Source: Phoenix dactylifera
Lineage: Eukaryota > Streptophyta > Magnoliopsida > Arecales > Arecaceae
Assembly: GCF_009389715.1 (NCBI RefSeq)
Contig: NC_052397.1
Location: forward strand, 14,208,129-14,272,128
Reading direction: 5' to 3'
Length of the DNA stretch: 64,000 nt
Under the pieces are notes generated by a model. That model was not told the origin of the DNA. It ran no database searches and was given only the letters and a program-made list of their open reading frames with translations. This document shows positions 47,799 through 59,330 of this stretch, piece by piece. How positions within the stretch are numbered: position 1 is the stretch's first letter; the number at the start of each line of letters is the position of its first letter. The translations under genes and the position numbers were made by a program.

Positions 47799-50700
47799 CT
47801 AGCTTTCTTCTTCTCCATTGTCTGCTGCAGATGTTGGCTCAGGCTTGTTGCCTTCAAGTCCTGAGCAGAACATCAAATCACCGAGTAAGGAAACATCACT
47901 TGTAAGGCAGACAGAAACCATAAGGACACACTAAGGAGAGCGAACAACAAATTAGGTGATCTAACATTTTTACTCGTCCCATTTGAAGCTTTAGACTTCA
48001 CCATTTCAGCCTCTTTTTGGGCCTTCTTTTTCTCAAGCTCAGCCTGCTTGCAATTCTCTTGGTGTGCACGCCGAAACATTGTCACAAAACTTGCAAGAGT
48101 GGATATCACTGCATTTTGTTTTTGGCAAACAAAGATTAGATTATATATAGTGAATGCGTGAGAACAGAGAGAGAAACATTATAATCCGAATGTAGAGGAG
48201 ATAAATCTTGCAGCACAACTGATGATGACACAAGCAAATTAGAGGAATGGTGAATGAGAATCAGGTAAAAAGACCATTGCTTAACTTGAAATACAATGAG
48301 TTGGCACATAGAATTTAATGAGCCATCAAAATCTTTTCATTTATATCATTATGCTCAAAACATGCAAGAAGGTGCTAATATTGAATATCATACTTTCGGC
48401 AAATTCTTCAAAAACCAAGCCATACAAGATGAGCTATGGAGACCCCTGATCTGGTAATAATAACAAAATGGCACAGTTTAGCATGCCAGGAAGAAACAAG
48501 AAAATAAAACCTTATCCCGTCAAATTGTGGTCGACTATGTGGATCCAGTTTCACCGTTGGTTTTTATCTATGATGACCAGACCTCTAAATTGGTAAATTA
48601 ATTTCAGATTTTTTCTCATTACCTCCTTGACAGACTTTCTCTTCTCAAACCCTTTCTCATAGATGATATCTTCCATCTCACCACTTCATTCTCCTCTCTT
48701 GCCACTCCAAAACATACTATTTTTGACTCGAAGCATCCTAGTTTTCAGCATACTCGCCTTACCATCTTCAACTTTGCCTCATTCAGCTTATGCTTGCGGG
48801 TAGGGCTGAAAGTGGGTCCAATACTGGATCTGAGTTCATATTTAATTGAATCAAATTCAGACACAAAAGGTGGAGCCAGTCAAATTTGGATATGGATTCA
48901 GATACATAGAAAATTTGTTGGATACAGATAAAGATTCAGATGGGAAGAAAATTTGTCAAATACGAATACAGAATCCAGTACAGAGATAAAAATTGTTGGA
49001 TAAAGATTTAAGTTTTGTTTTTGGATTCAGATCCGAACATCCAGATACTTGACATATTAGTAAAGAACATCTATGTGTTAAGATTTTCATAACCTGATTC
49101 ATCTACACATGTATGTTTGATGAAATTGTAGTCAAATAATTAAGTTGGAACTTTTTCATTGGTCTTATCTTTTTACGGTTATATCATTTAATATCAGTTT
49201 ACATTATCGAACTTTGCTCAAGAATCCAAGTTGTATCCAGAGTAGTATCAGCTTCATATCTGTACAGTTTGGACCAGATACTAATAAAGATTTAGTATCC
49301 ATCCAATAAACATCTGCATTCTTATCCATTGAATAAATACAGATACTGATATGCACATACCAATATCAGATACATATCCAATCCATTTCCATCCATACTT
49401 ATAAGTCCTTTGGTCAGTGTTCCAGCCTTGCAAAGTTGATCATAAATCCTTCGACAGGGAAATTCCTTCACATTTAAAATTCACCGCAGATATAACTATC
49501 AGATAACATTTCAGAAGCACGTGACATTTCTTTTATCCTGCTATACCTCTTCATATTTCATGGGTCATATTTCTTTCTTTTATTTCATGCAAGGTCCGCC
49601 GTACCGGTACCGGTCGGCGTACCGGTGGCCGGCCGGACCGGTACGGTACCGGTCCGGTCCGGTACGTATCGGCTGGTACCGGTCCCGTACCGGCTGGTAC
49701 GCGGTGGTTTCAAAAACCACAGCGCGCGGCGCTGTGGTTCTAAAAAAAAAAAAAATCGTACCGGTGCGAACCGGCCGGTTCGCACCGGTACGAGGCCGGT
49801 ACCGGCCGGTACGGGCTCCGAACCGGCCGGTACGGGCCAGAACCGGCCGGTACGCACCCGTACCGGCCGGTTCGGATAAAAAACCGGAAAATACCGGTTT
49901 TTTATCCGTTCCGGTACCGGTCCACGGCCGGACCGGTACGTACCGGCCCGTACCGGTCGGTACGGGCCGGTACGGCATTCCATGATTTCATGTATCCAGA
50001 GGATACTCTTAAGTTGGTTTTGTGAAACCAAAAAAATCTGGTGGGAACTCTTCACCCATTTTTCCCAAGAAACATTGAAGTGGGACGTAAATTGGGGAAA
50101 ATGGTAAGTGGTAACCATGTTTAGACATGGAAGGATATGTCCTCACAAATCTCTGCTTATTACAGATATTATCTGCTGCCTGAGGAATCATAAACATAAC
50201 AGCGGAAGCCTGTACACTAGATGTAGAAACCTGTAAGCAAGAAAGACGATACGTACACCATGCATTCATGCATGCATGCTACGTACATACATATGCACAT
50301 GCAGATACATTTAACCTAGTGCTCAAGTTATTCTTTAATTAAACCACAAAGAAAGATGACATAGGCACGCGCACACAAAAAATATGTACGATAACAGTCC
50401 TGAACAAATTTTGGATGCACTAATCTTATATCAGCTTCTCATATGTTTTCTATAACTATTAATACTTGATCCTTATGGAGGATAACAGTCTTGATGCCAT
50501 TCCAGGTAAAATACATGGCAGGTCCACATCAGGTTAATATCTAGTTGTAAGAGAATATGAATTCAAATCACCCCATATACATGGAATGTCATTGTTGCAT
50601 TTAGCATTGGCAGGGCCATTGACAATGGATGGCAAAGATAGGCAGCTTTTCCAATTAACAAGAACATGATATCAGGAGGCAGACAAACTTCAAATGGTAG

Positions 50701-53700
50701 GGGTCTGGAGAATAAGTTCAACACCTCTGGCAACAAAACTACGTCCCAACATATGTTCCTTTTAACCTACCAAAAGAACAAGACGATGATGATGATGCAC
50801 CCCATATACATGGGGTGCCATTGTTGCATTTAGCATCGGCAGGGCTATTGATAATGCATAACAAAGATAGGCAGCTTTTCCTATATGCAAGATCATGATA
50901 TCAGGAGGCAGACAAATTTCAAATGGTAGGGGCCTGGAGAATAGGTTCAACACCTCTGGCAACAAAAGTACCTCGAACATATGTTCCTTCTAACCTACCA
51001 AAATAACAATGAAATTACTGCAACAAGTTGGCAAGGTGCCCCTATTTCTAATTGTATAATTGTTTTTCCTAGAGAATATTTGTAATTAAAACTGCAGAGT
51101 TCAAGCATCAATCAGCAAAAAATCAATTCTACTTTAATACAGAGACAGAATATGGCATTTTTCAAAAAAACTTAAGCAATAACAAGGAGTCATTTTATTT
51201 CTCTTCAATTGAAAATGAAGAAAACTTGGACACATCAAGTACTTTCAGACTTGCCTTGTTCAAAAGGACAACGTGCAGGATCTTCACCAAAATATAGGGC
51301 CAGTGCATCCGCATTTCTACCCTGCCAGTACTCAAAAGATGAGAAAAACATATTATATAAAAAATTGCAGGAATAATTAGATAGGTTGTTTCAGTGAACT
51401 GCAGAAAGCTGGTGGTGTACCACTGCAGTATAAAGTGCTGTTAATGATCGAACTTCAGCTCCAGCAACAGAAGTGAACTCCTTCAAGGTCTAAACAACAT
51501 GCAGAACATTCAGATGTCAGAAGAAAAGTTAGAAAATAAATAGATTAAAAACAAGATAAGAAGCTGGAATGTAAAACCTAAATAACATTTGCAAAAGCTG
51601 TCCTAATTAAGAAAGGAAAGTATCTTTTCCTTCTGCTCCAGATTCCTCTTCTTCCTGATTTGCAATTTCGATGAGTCCAACTCACCAGTTGGATAAGTAA
51701 ACTCTCAGGGAAAATATCCAGACTCATTAGGGCAAGTCCAACAAGTTCGATGGGTATCAACTCTATCATACATGCCAACTCATCTTTTTGGAAAGACAAA
51801 GTGGCAAATCATTACAGGAACATAGAATAATGAGATGTGCATGTGTTATAAAAATGAATATACACATACAAATACTTCTAACAATAAAAATCAGAAAACC
51901 CACTAGAGCTAAAGAAAATGGGTGTGGGTTTCTAAGGTTACAGAATCCCATGATAACCAGCAAACCATCTCTCTCTCACACACATTTTGAAAGAACCATC
52001 TGGAATTATATGCAGAAAATAATTATATGATTGATACAGAGCTAGAATGCAAGGCTATACCTTGCGGAAAACCTCTGATACTGGGCCATCATTTTCAGAA
52101 GCTTTCAGCTCCAGCTCGACCTTCTCTAAGCCTTTAATAATCGCTTGCATTTCTTCAGCTAATGATTTCAGTTGTATCTGTGTGAAAAAGAAAAAGCTCA
52201 AGAAACATTATTTCTCATACAGAAATTTTAACAGCAGTAATTGCTAGATGGATAAAAACCTTTGATGCAGCTTCCAAGCTTATAAGATCCTCATGAAAGT
52301 CCAGAAGATATGGTGACCTTGCAGCAAGGACCTGGTTTTCAGAACAACCTAAAACTTCAATGGGATGATATAAAGTTGAATAAAGATTACAAGTTGAAAA
52401 ATTAAAAAAAAATGAGAATCTATAAAAGTACAATTAGCTTGACATAGAATTTGAATAATGAATTCTGATTTATCAATACTGAATTCTGATTTATCTTATT
52501 TCATCTAAGACTGTGTTTTTGCTTTCAAGTCCACTACTCAATACATCTAATATTAGAAAATCCCTAGTCAATTCTACAACCACACTAGCGCCAGGATATC
52601 ACGCCATGAAGAAAACCATTACTTGCTCCCAAGAATAATCAGGGAAATGTTGTTTATGGATACTACCTTTGATATGTCCATTGTAATCTTTTCCTAAAAG
52701 AATTTATGCCTAGAGATATACATTAGCCTCGGTATCTATTTGATTATATCCAAAGAAAACCATTTGTTGAAACACTGAGGATACAAATATAACATTCTCC
52801 ACACATCATCCTTAATAAGAAAGTATAGGCTCTCTTTCCAAGCAAACTAGGACTCTTGATAGGCAAGTAACTAATCCCGAAATATTTTCTTAAAAGAAAA
52901 TCAGAATAGCACATAAGCCTATACATAAAGATACCTACACAAGCAAAAAACAAATCCTAATGATTTCATGACTTGTCCAACTCAACATATACCTAATATA
53001 AGACTCTTTCCACCAATTTCACTCAAAATAGGACTCTGAAACTAATTCTAAAATTTTCCTAAACAATTGAACTACACTTTTTTTTATTCGCCACCACATA
53101 CCTTGCACAAATAATGCATCAAAGTCATTTTATTATTTGTAGCACGAGTATCTGTAAGTTTTAGAAGACTGTCCAGGCGGAAACCAATTGCTGAGCCTGT
53201 AAGAAACCACAAATGTTAATTTCAAATGAAAAAACAAAAAAAAAAGCCTAGCAAATTAGATAATAATTAATAAGAACATAGCGGAGAATTGTTAAATACT
53301 AATGACAAATATATGAGAGAACAAAGTGAAAGGCCGAGATCAAGGTCTGTTGTGCCAGTACCGGGGCCCGTACCGGTTGCCCGGCGGCATGGGTCAGTAT
53401 GGCCCCGCGTCGTGCCGTGTTGCGCCACCCAGTACCGACATAGTAGATGTAGGGGAGAGGGAGAATGAGAGGAAAAGAGAGAGAGCGAGGGAGGAAGGGA
53501 GAGCGAGAGGGAGGAAGAGAGGCCGGAGAGCCTCCACACAGAGAAGGTGGAGGCCAGGGAGACGCGAAGGTGCGGCTCCGCCTCTCCGGTCCCCTATTTT
53601 GTTCGGCAAACCCATTATTGACTTCACTTAATTTTTTTTAAATAAAAAAAATTAAGTGAAGTTGGCAATGGATTTTCCGACTACAACTTAAAATCCGTAA

Positions 53701-56550
53701 AAATAAACAGGGGACCTTGTTTCAAAAGAAATAGGAGACCGAAAGCGGAGCCTTGCCTCTGAGTCTCCCCAGCACCTCCACGCGGAAGCTCCCCAGCCTC
53801 CATTGGCCAGCCCCGGCAGGCCTCTCTTCCTTCCTCTCCCTTTTCCTCCCTTCCCCGCTCTCTCTCTCTTCTCCTTTTCCTTCTCCTTCTCCCCCTCTGG
53901 CGACGACATCTCGGTTTCAATGCCAGAACTGTCTCGGTTCGCCGCCGGTACGGCTCGGGATGCCTCGAACCGGACAGTTCGTGACGGTTCTATAGACCTT
54001 GACTGAGATAATATATGAGCATGATGATAGATGCTTTTAGAACTAAGATCATCATGAAGGTAATGATAGAGTGAATGGCACATAAGGAGAAAGGGAAATA
54101 ACTAGTATTGCGGTCAAACAGTTAACATAATGTTAAAAACATTAAAAAAAGGATGGTCCTCATGCACCCACTTTGATTATAACAATCGAGAATTGCTCAT
54201 GAGCACTTTACCAAACCTTAAAACTAACTTTACAAAAAGCTTGCTCATGTTGTGTTAATGTTAAACACTTTTCCCCAACATCAAGAATTCTTCATTAATT
54301 AAACACATGAAGCAGGATATGCAGGATATGTAACACTTAGCGACTCAAATGCTTTCATTGATTTCTTTTTATTTTCTTTGTTATATCCCTGGTCTACTAG
54401 GATATTATTTATGTCCAAGAAAGCATGGTACTCTTTGAATGCATGTTTGCTACCGGGTTTAGTGTGTCATCTTATCATGAGATATGGGTCATCTCCATTG
54501 CAATACATCTGGATTTATGTCAAATGAGATAGCACATTTACTTGATACTTGCTCCTCAAGTTTACTAGTATTAAACCATGCATTGTTTTTTTTTTGGGTG
54601 CTTTCATGAATGCTTTGGAGGCATACCATGGGAGATAAACTGACCCATTCAAAACCCCAAACGTGTTTACTATGTCATAATGTTCTCTGCCACCCTACAG
54701 AAGGAAAAACCAATTAGCTAATCACAATTAGCTCTCTCTTTCTTAAAAAAGAAAATCACAGTCAGTCATTAAATAAGCCTTTGGAACTACTCCAAATCAT
54801 AAGGCCCTGATTTGGTTTTCCCTATAAGTTCGAACATAGAGTTGGATGTTCGGTTGAAGTTTAAACTCACTACCCCATATCTCTCCACTGCAACTGAATA
54901 GTGTTCGGAATCATAGCTTACAAATTCAACTAATGCTGCTGCATGATCCTAGAAAGTGGCATTGGCCCTTCCTTTCCCCAATTTCACTAAATTTGTGTTT
55001 TGCTTGATATTTCAGATTTTTTTAATTTTTGGCACCTCTGGAGAGTTGCAGGCCAGATCCACTGAAACCATACACTCAAATGATATGCTGATACTATTTA
55101 CTACAAGAACATCAAATATGTTTTCCAACTTTGTCCCATTATCATTTTTTCTTTTTGTTCCTTTTTTCGACCACAACCACAATCAAAACTGCCAAAACTG
55201 CTAAAACATTTAGACTCAAGATCAGCCCAAAACTAATAATGGATACTATATCATCATTACCAAAACTTTAACAAGTACATGTATGTTGCACTGAAGACTG
55301 TTAAGTTTACAGATGGAGGATGTCCAAATCAACTGATGGCTTTAACTACTAAAAAAAACAACTGACTATATTCTAATGAAGGTCCTGTGGCTTATATTCT
55401 CTGGATAAATAAACTATCAGGTCATAGGTAAAAACATGGACAAAGAACCTGATTGGTATATGATTTTTAAGAAACTTTTAAAACAATGTTGAATGACATT
55501 TAATGGGATCTTATATTCAGAAGAGGATCTGATCAAAATTATTCAGCAGAAGATAACTATTTTGACATTTTGTTGCCTTCATGTTATTATATGAAAGCAG
55601 GAGATAAGGAGGAGGTCTTAAAAAATAAATAAAGCATATATGTACCAGAGATACACTTCTGGGAGGTGAGAATTACATGATGGTGAGACCTAGGGGCTAT
55701 TGCCTACAATAACATGAAAGACACAAATAATACTGTATTAATAAGAATGACTAGCAATCAAAAGGTCAAATATAATTTAACTTAAAGTGTCAATGTCGCT
55801 ACTGCAGCCAGGAAATTAATAAAACATGAAAGCAAAATGTAATATTTTCTAATTGAAACAAATATGCTACTTTTACACCAACACTTGGAGCTGTCCTCTG
55901 CCTGCAGTCATTAAGGGGACCATCTACATTCCACTTTAAAATGCTAGTGAGGCATGATAGCTGCATTTCCATTTTGTGTGATACATTCAATGTAACTTAA
56001 GTCTTCTATTAAATAAAATTGGAAATTTGGAATAAATGATATGTATCCAATAAACAAAGGAAACTAGAAGAGTATTAGTAAATCTGATTATAATGCTATG
56101 GAAATTAGATTTGCAGTGCATTTACTCTTAACATTCATATATAATGCATTACATGCATTTACACAGTTACCTCTTGCAGTGCCCTGGTTTAATGTATTCC
56201 CGAGAAAGAGAATTTTCTTCATGATTTCCTTCAGTTTGAGAGAACCTCGAATCTGACAAGTCATATAATACATAAATGCCAGAAGGAAATATATTAGGAA
56301 TCAAATGCAAAGAGATGTTACAGTGCTTGATGTGTACTTGTTCACATGCAGAATCTACAATGTTCAGGTTTTTTCTAAGATCTGAGACCTGAAAAGGGAA
56401 GAAGCTAAGTTATAAAATTAATTAAGTTGATATCTCCAAATAAATATGAAAAATCAAATACAGTATCACCTGTGAACCAAACTGAATCTTGAAAGAGAAT
56501 ACTCTTAGCTTAGATTCCACTCGTGGAACTTTCATCAACTCTAAAAAGAA
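47799..56550 (-). CDS. Class II formin, C-terminal FH2 domain (partial gene)
   Basis: Ten exons on the minus strand join in frame: 56470-56550, 56338-56388, 56171-56252, 53102-53196, 52260-52331, 52061-52177, 51421-51489, 51255-51321, 47974-48108 and 47799-47860, giving 276 residues and a TAG. They read FFLELMKVPRVESKLRVFSF, then SDLRKNLNIVDSACEQ, IRGSLKLKEIMKKILFLGN-TLNQGTAR, GSAIGFRLDSLLKLTDTRA and FGEDPARCPFEQ. The end is a charged coiled tail (RRAHQENCKQAELEKKKAQK). These match the second half of an FH2 domain. FH2 dimers nucleate and cap actin filaments. The NQGTARGSA and 'DTRATNNKMTLMHYLCK' forms are those of plant class II formins. The N-terminal part of FH2, the FH1 region and any PTEN-like domain are not seen, so at least one long intron lies upstream. 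The donor at 51254-51253 reads AG|GCAAGT, a GC-AG intron. Confidence 0.9.
48801..49397. mobile_element. hAT-like MITE in a formin intron
   Basis: The left end TAGGGCTGAAAGTGGGTCC and the complement of the right end TATGGATGGAAATGGATTG form an imperfect inverted terminus. The flanks CTTGCGGG and CTTATAAG agree at four of eight positions, and the other four differ by transitions expected from methyl-C decay. The interior is repeats of GGATACAGAT/ATCCAGATAC type with no coding capacity. Confidence 0.5.
49590..49984. mobile_element. CCGGTACC-rich hAT-like MITE, copy 1 (395 bp)
   Basis: It is bounded by the perfect 8-bp duplication ATTTCATG (49582-49589 and 49985-49992). The ends are CAAGGTCCGCCGTACC and, complemented, CATGGAATGCCGTACC. 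The body is dominated by overlapping CCGGTACC/GGTACCGG words that keep their CpGs. A hairpin AACCACAGCGC-GCG-GCGCTGTGGTT lies at about 49715-49739, next to an A-run. Apparent ORFs rich in RTGRY/VPVRTG words are composition artefacts. It lies in a formin intron. Confidence 0.8.
50571..51008. repeat. Tandem duplication of ~229 bp in a formin intron
   Basis: Sequence from 50571 (CCCCATATACATGG...) recurs from 50800 with a period of 229 bases. Both copies contain CATTGTTGCATTTAGCAT, GATAGGCAGCTTTTCC, ATATCAGGAGGCAGACAAA and CAACACCTCTGGCAACAAAA. They differ at roughly one base in ten. No element ends are seen, so it looks like an ordinary segmental tandem duplication. Confidence 0.85.
53341..54001. 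mobile_element. CCGGTACC-family foldback element (661 bp)
   Basis: It starts CAAGGTCTGTTGTGCCAGTA and ends ...TATAGACCTTG, an inverted CAAGGTCT terminus. The flanks GCCGAGAT (53333-53340) and ACTGAGAT (54002-54009) fit a decayed 8-bp duplication. Most of the element is one long imperfect inverted repeat, with purine-rich left arm and pyrimidine-rich right arm. At the centre is a perfect 19-bp stem (53621-53639 with 53644-53662) around an AAAT loop. It lies in a formin intron. No coding capacity was recognised. Confidence 0.65.
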
Positions 56551-56819
56551 CTACACAAACAGTAACAGCAGGATGTACATGAGTTTAGTTTAATTCATAA
56601 AAACAAAGTCAGAGTAAAAAACAAAAGTTTTTCGTGACAAAAATCAATATCCTGATCTGTTAACATGGGGTTGCTGATTTAAGAAACTGTACAACCAGTA
56701 TTACAGAAGAAATGAACTAAATTAAAACATTAGGTTTACAAGATGAATGGTTCATAAAATAAAACCATTTTGAGAGGAGTTTTATAACATGGCTTCTCAA
56801 ATATTAAGGCATGCATATG

Positions 56820-56975
56820 TGAATATACTTAATACACAGAGATAGATACATAGATGCAATGTATATATACATGGAAACATACAAGCATTATATACATCGA
56901 TATATAAAGATATACATATGTACACAGCACAGACACAGACACATATATCTCCACAAACATGTATATAAGTAGCCT
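56820..56975. repeat. ATACATA/ACACA low-complexity tract
   Basis: Irregular TA/CA-rich sequence (ACATATATCTCCAC, CACAGACACAGACAC), upstream of the first formin exon seen. It is simple-sequence DNA without other features. Confidence 0.6.
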
Positions 56976-57373
56976 TAATTTGCACAAAATATAGCTTTTT
57001 CTTGCAATGTTCACATACACAATGATGCATTTGCCTCGTGCAATGGGCACCTGATAATGAATTGAATATTCAAGCAGTTGAGTGGAAAAGGATTAACTTA
57101 CCAAGCTACAGAGTTTTTTTGGAAATTTGGTTTGATTAAGGGGATGTTTGGATGTGCGAATTTATTATTTACTCATAATTTATGATTAGTGGTTGTTGCC
57201 TTCTCAAGAAGATGAGAAAAATAGATCTGATGGAGGTTACCAAGCGTTCACGTTCCCTTAATTTGGATATAAGAGATTCCATCTGTAAGTTTATTTTTAG
57301 TTATCCATAAAATCTTGGGATTTGAGAGCCAAAAAAACCTCCAATCAAGGAAAAAGCCACTCTTCATCCCTGT

Positions 57374-57558
57374 CAAGGTTCCATCTAGGTACCGGACCCT
57401 ATACCACTACCATTCTAGTATAGTGCTAGTACACAGTAGCGTACGGTAAGGTTCAGCATACAAAGTGTCAACACAGTATGGTACCACGTACCAATTTAGT
57501 ACTGGTATGGTACGGTACACCCAGTATGGTACGGTACTGACTGGTACAACAAATCTTG
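57374..57558. mobile_element. CCGGTACC-family MITE, decayed copy (185 bp)
   Basis: It starts CAAGGTTCCATCTAGGTACC and ends AACAAATCTTG. The flanks ATCCCTGT (57366-57373) and ATCCCTAC (57559-57566) agree at six of eight positions. The body has GGTATGGTACGGTAC words, as expected if CCGGTACC lost its CpGs by deamination. Confidence 0.6.
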
Positions 57559-57974
57559 ATCCCTACTATGTAATTTTCCCTCTTATCCATAAAAAAAATT
57601 GTTGCACGTATTACTTATGCAGCCATCCAAACTGCCCCTAAAGATACTGGTTATCCAAAGTTCCAAACACAGTTCAATTAATTTGTAATAGAAAACAAGA
57701 CTGGATCTTTGCTTCTGCTTCTCTGACAATAGAAAGTTTGCAGATCTTTAGAGATTGATGATTATTTGCTTTGGCAATTATGTTTCAAATCTCTAATTGG
57801 CAAATTGAAGGTTTTAAGGAACAGATGCATCAGTGCTTATTATTGTGTGGAACCATCAGATGAAGCTTAAAAAATTAAGTGTTTGGCTTCAGTATATTAG
57901 AGAACTACATTGGATGAGACTTTACTAGAGAACTCTTCAGTAAACTGGTGCACGACATTCTTGAACAATGCAAG

Positions 57975-58279
57975 CATGGAATGCCGTACCGGCCCGTACC
58001 GGCCGGTACGTACCGGTCCGGTCCTAGACCGGTACCGGAACCACTAAAAAACCGGTATTTCCTGATTTTTTAGCCGTACCGGCCGGTACCGGGCTCGTAC
58101 CGGTGCAAACCGGCCGGTTCGCATCGGTACGATTTTTTTTTTTTTTTAAGAACCACAGCGCCTCGCGCTGTGGTTTTTGAAACCACCGCGTACCGGCCGG
58201 TACGTACCGGACCGGACCGGTACCGTACCGGTCCGGCCGGCCACCAGTACGCCGACCGGTACCGGTACGGCGGACCTTG
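57975..58279. mobile_element. CCGGTACC-rich hAT-like MITE, copy 2 (305 bp)
   Basis: It is bounded by the perfect 8-bp duplication AATGCAAG (57967-57974 and 58280-58287). The left end is CATGGAATGCCGTACC; the right end, complemented, is CAAGGTCCGCCGTACC, the same termini as copy 1 in opposite orientation. It carries the same hairpin with another loop (AACCACAGCGC-CTC-GCGCTGTGGTT, about 58152-58176) beside a T-run. It is non-coding. Confidence 0.85.
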
Positions 58280-59112
58280 AATGCAAGTCAACAGGCCGAT
58301 GACAAGTCATATTTTCACATGATGCAACAGGATACAGTTTCTGTTATACGCAACCAGCATCAGTTTATGCCTAAAGGCTACAAACTAAACTATGATGTAG
58401 TGAAAAATTATGAACCGAAGATAGAGGCCGACCATTTGATCAGGTCTCATATTTACTTATATGAGAATGTAATAGAACCACAAGTTGATATAACATGACA
58501 AAAGGAAGATTAATACTGGATCTTGATACAATATGAAAAGTCAATGTTGGACCTAAGTTTCATTATTTGGGATTACTATTTCAGCCCTTTAGACCTCTTC
58601 AAATTCAGTAAAACTTTAATTATTAGTCAACACAGAAAATTTAAAACATGATGGCGGTTGTAGAAATCTTCAGAAAATCAAGGTCACAGTGGGAAATGAA
58701 TCTTCTTTTATTTTTTTTTCTATTTAAGATATTTAATTGACATTTATTTTATACCCCTCTCCCTCTTATTTACTCCAATTTCTTAAAAGATTCCCAGAAG
58801 GTAAGTCAAGCTTCAGGTGGGCAGGTTTCTTACTATATGAAGGTTTCTTACTTTGTGGCCCAGCTGCAACAAAGGTACTGTTGCTTGTTTTCCATCTGTT
58901 CGACTCTTTGTACTCTCTTTTTTCTTCTTTCAATCTCCATTTTCTTTCTTATTCTTCAGTTCCTTTTCTTTCTCAACTTTTCTGCTATAATATCTAAAGC
59001 AAAGACTTGACTCCATCTAAAACTAGGTAATGACACTATTCCTCCACAACTGAATTAGATTAACACAAATTCCTAAACTATATCAATCTAACAAAACAAC
59101 TAAAGTTTAAAG

Positions 59113-59330
59113 CATGGTCTGCCGTACCGGCCCATACCGGTCCGGCCTGGGACCGATACCAGATCAGCGTGGAATCCAGTATCGGTAGTTTATCGTTGGA
59201 GAACCGATATGGGACCAGTACGGACCGGTATGGAGCTGGTACGGGACTGGTATGAAATCGGTATAGAATCGGTACGTACCGGTCCGGGCTGTCACCGATA
59301 CACTGACCGATATCGGTACGGCGGACCTTG
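59113..59330. mobile_element. CCGGTACC-family MITE, copy 3 (218 bp)
   Basis: The ends are CATGGTCTGCCGTACC and, complemented, CAAGGTCCGCCGTACC. The flanks GTTTAAAG and GTTTGAAG form an 8-bp duplication with one difference. The body mixes ACCGGTAC and ACCGATAC words, showing partial CpG decay. It lacks the central hairpin and the A/T run of copies 1 and 2. Confidence 0.75.

Noticed and set aside
49521-50118. Open frames rich in RTGRY, VPVRTG and similar words
   Set aside because: They are translations of CCGGTACC repeats in a MITE and occur in several frames at once.
57095-57120. Good-looking minus-strand donor (GCTTG|GTAAGTTAATCC) upstream of the formin exons
   Set aside because: The sequence before it does not encode the expected FH2 residues, so it is probably a chance splice-site match.
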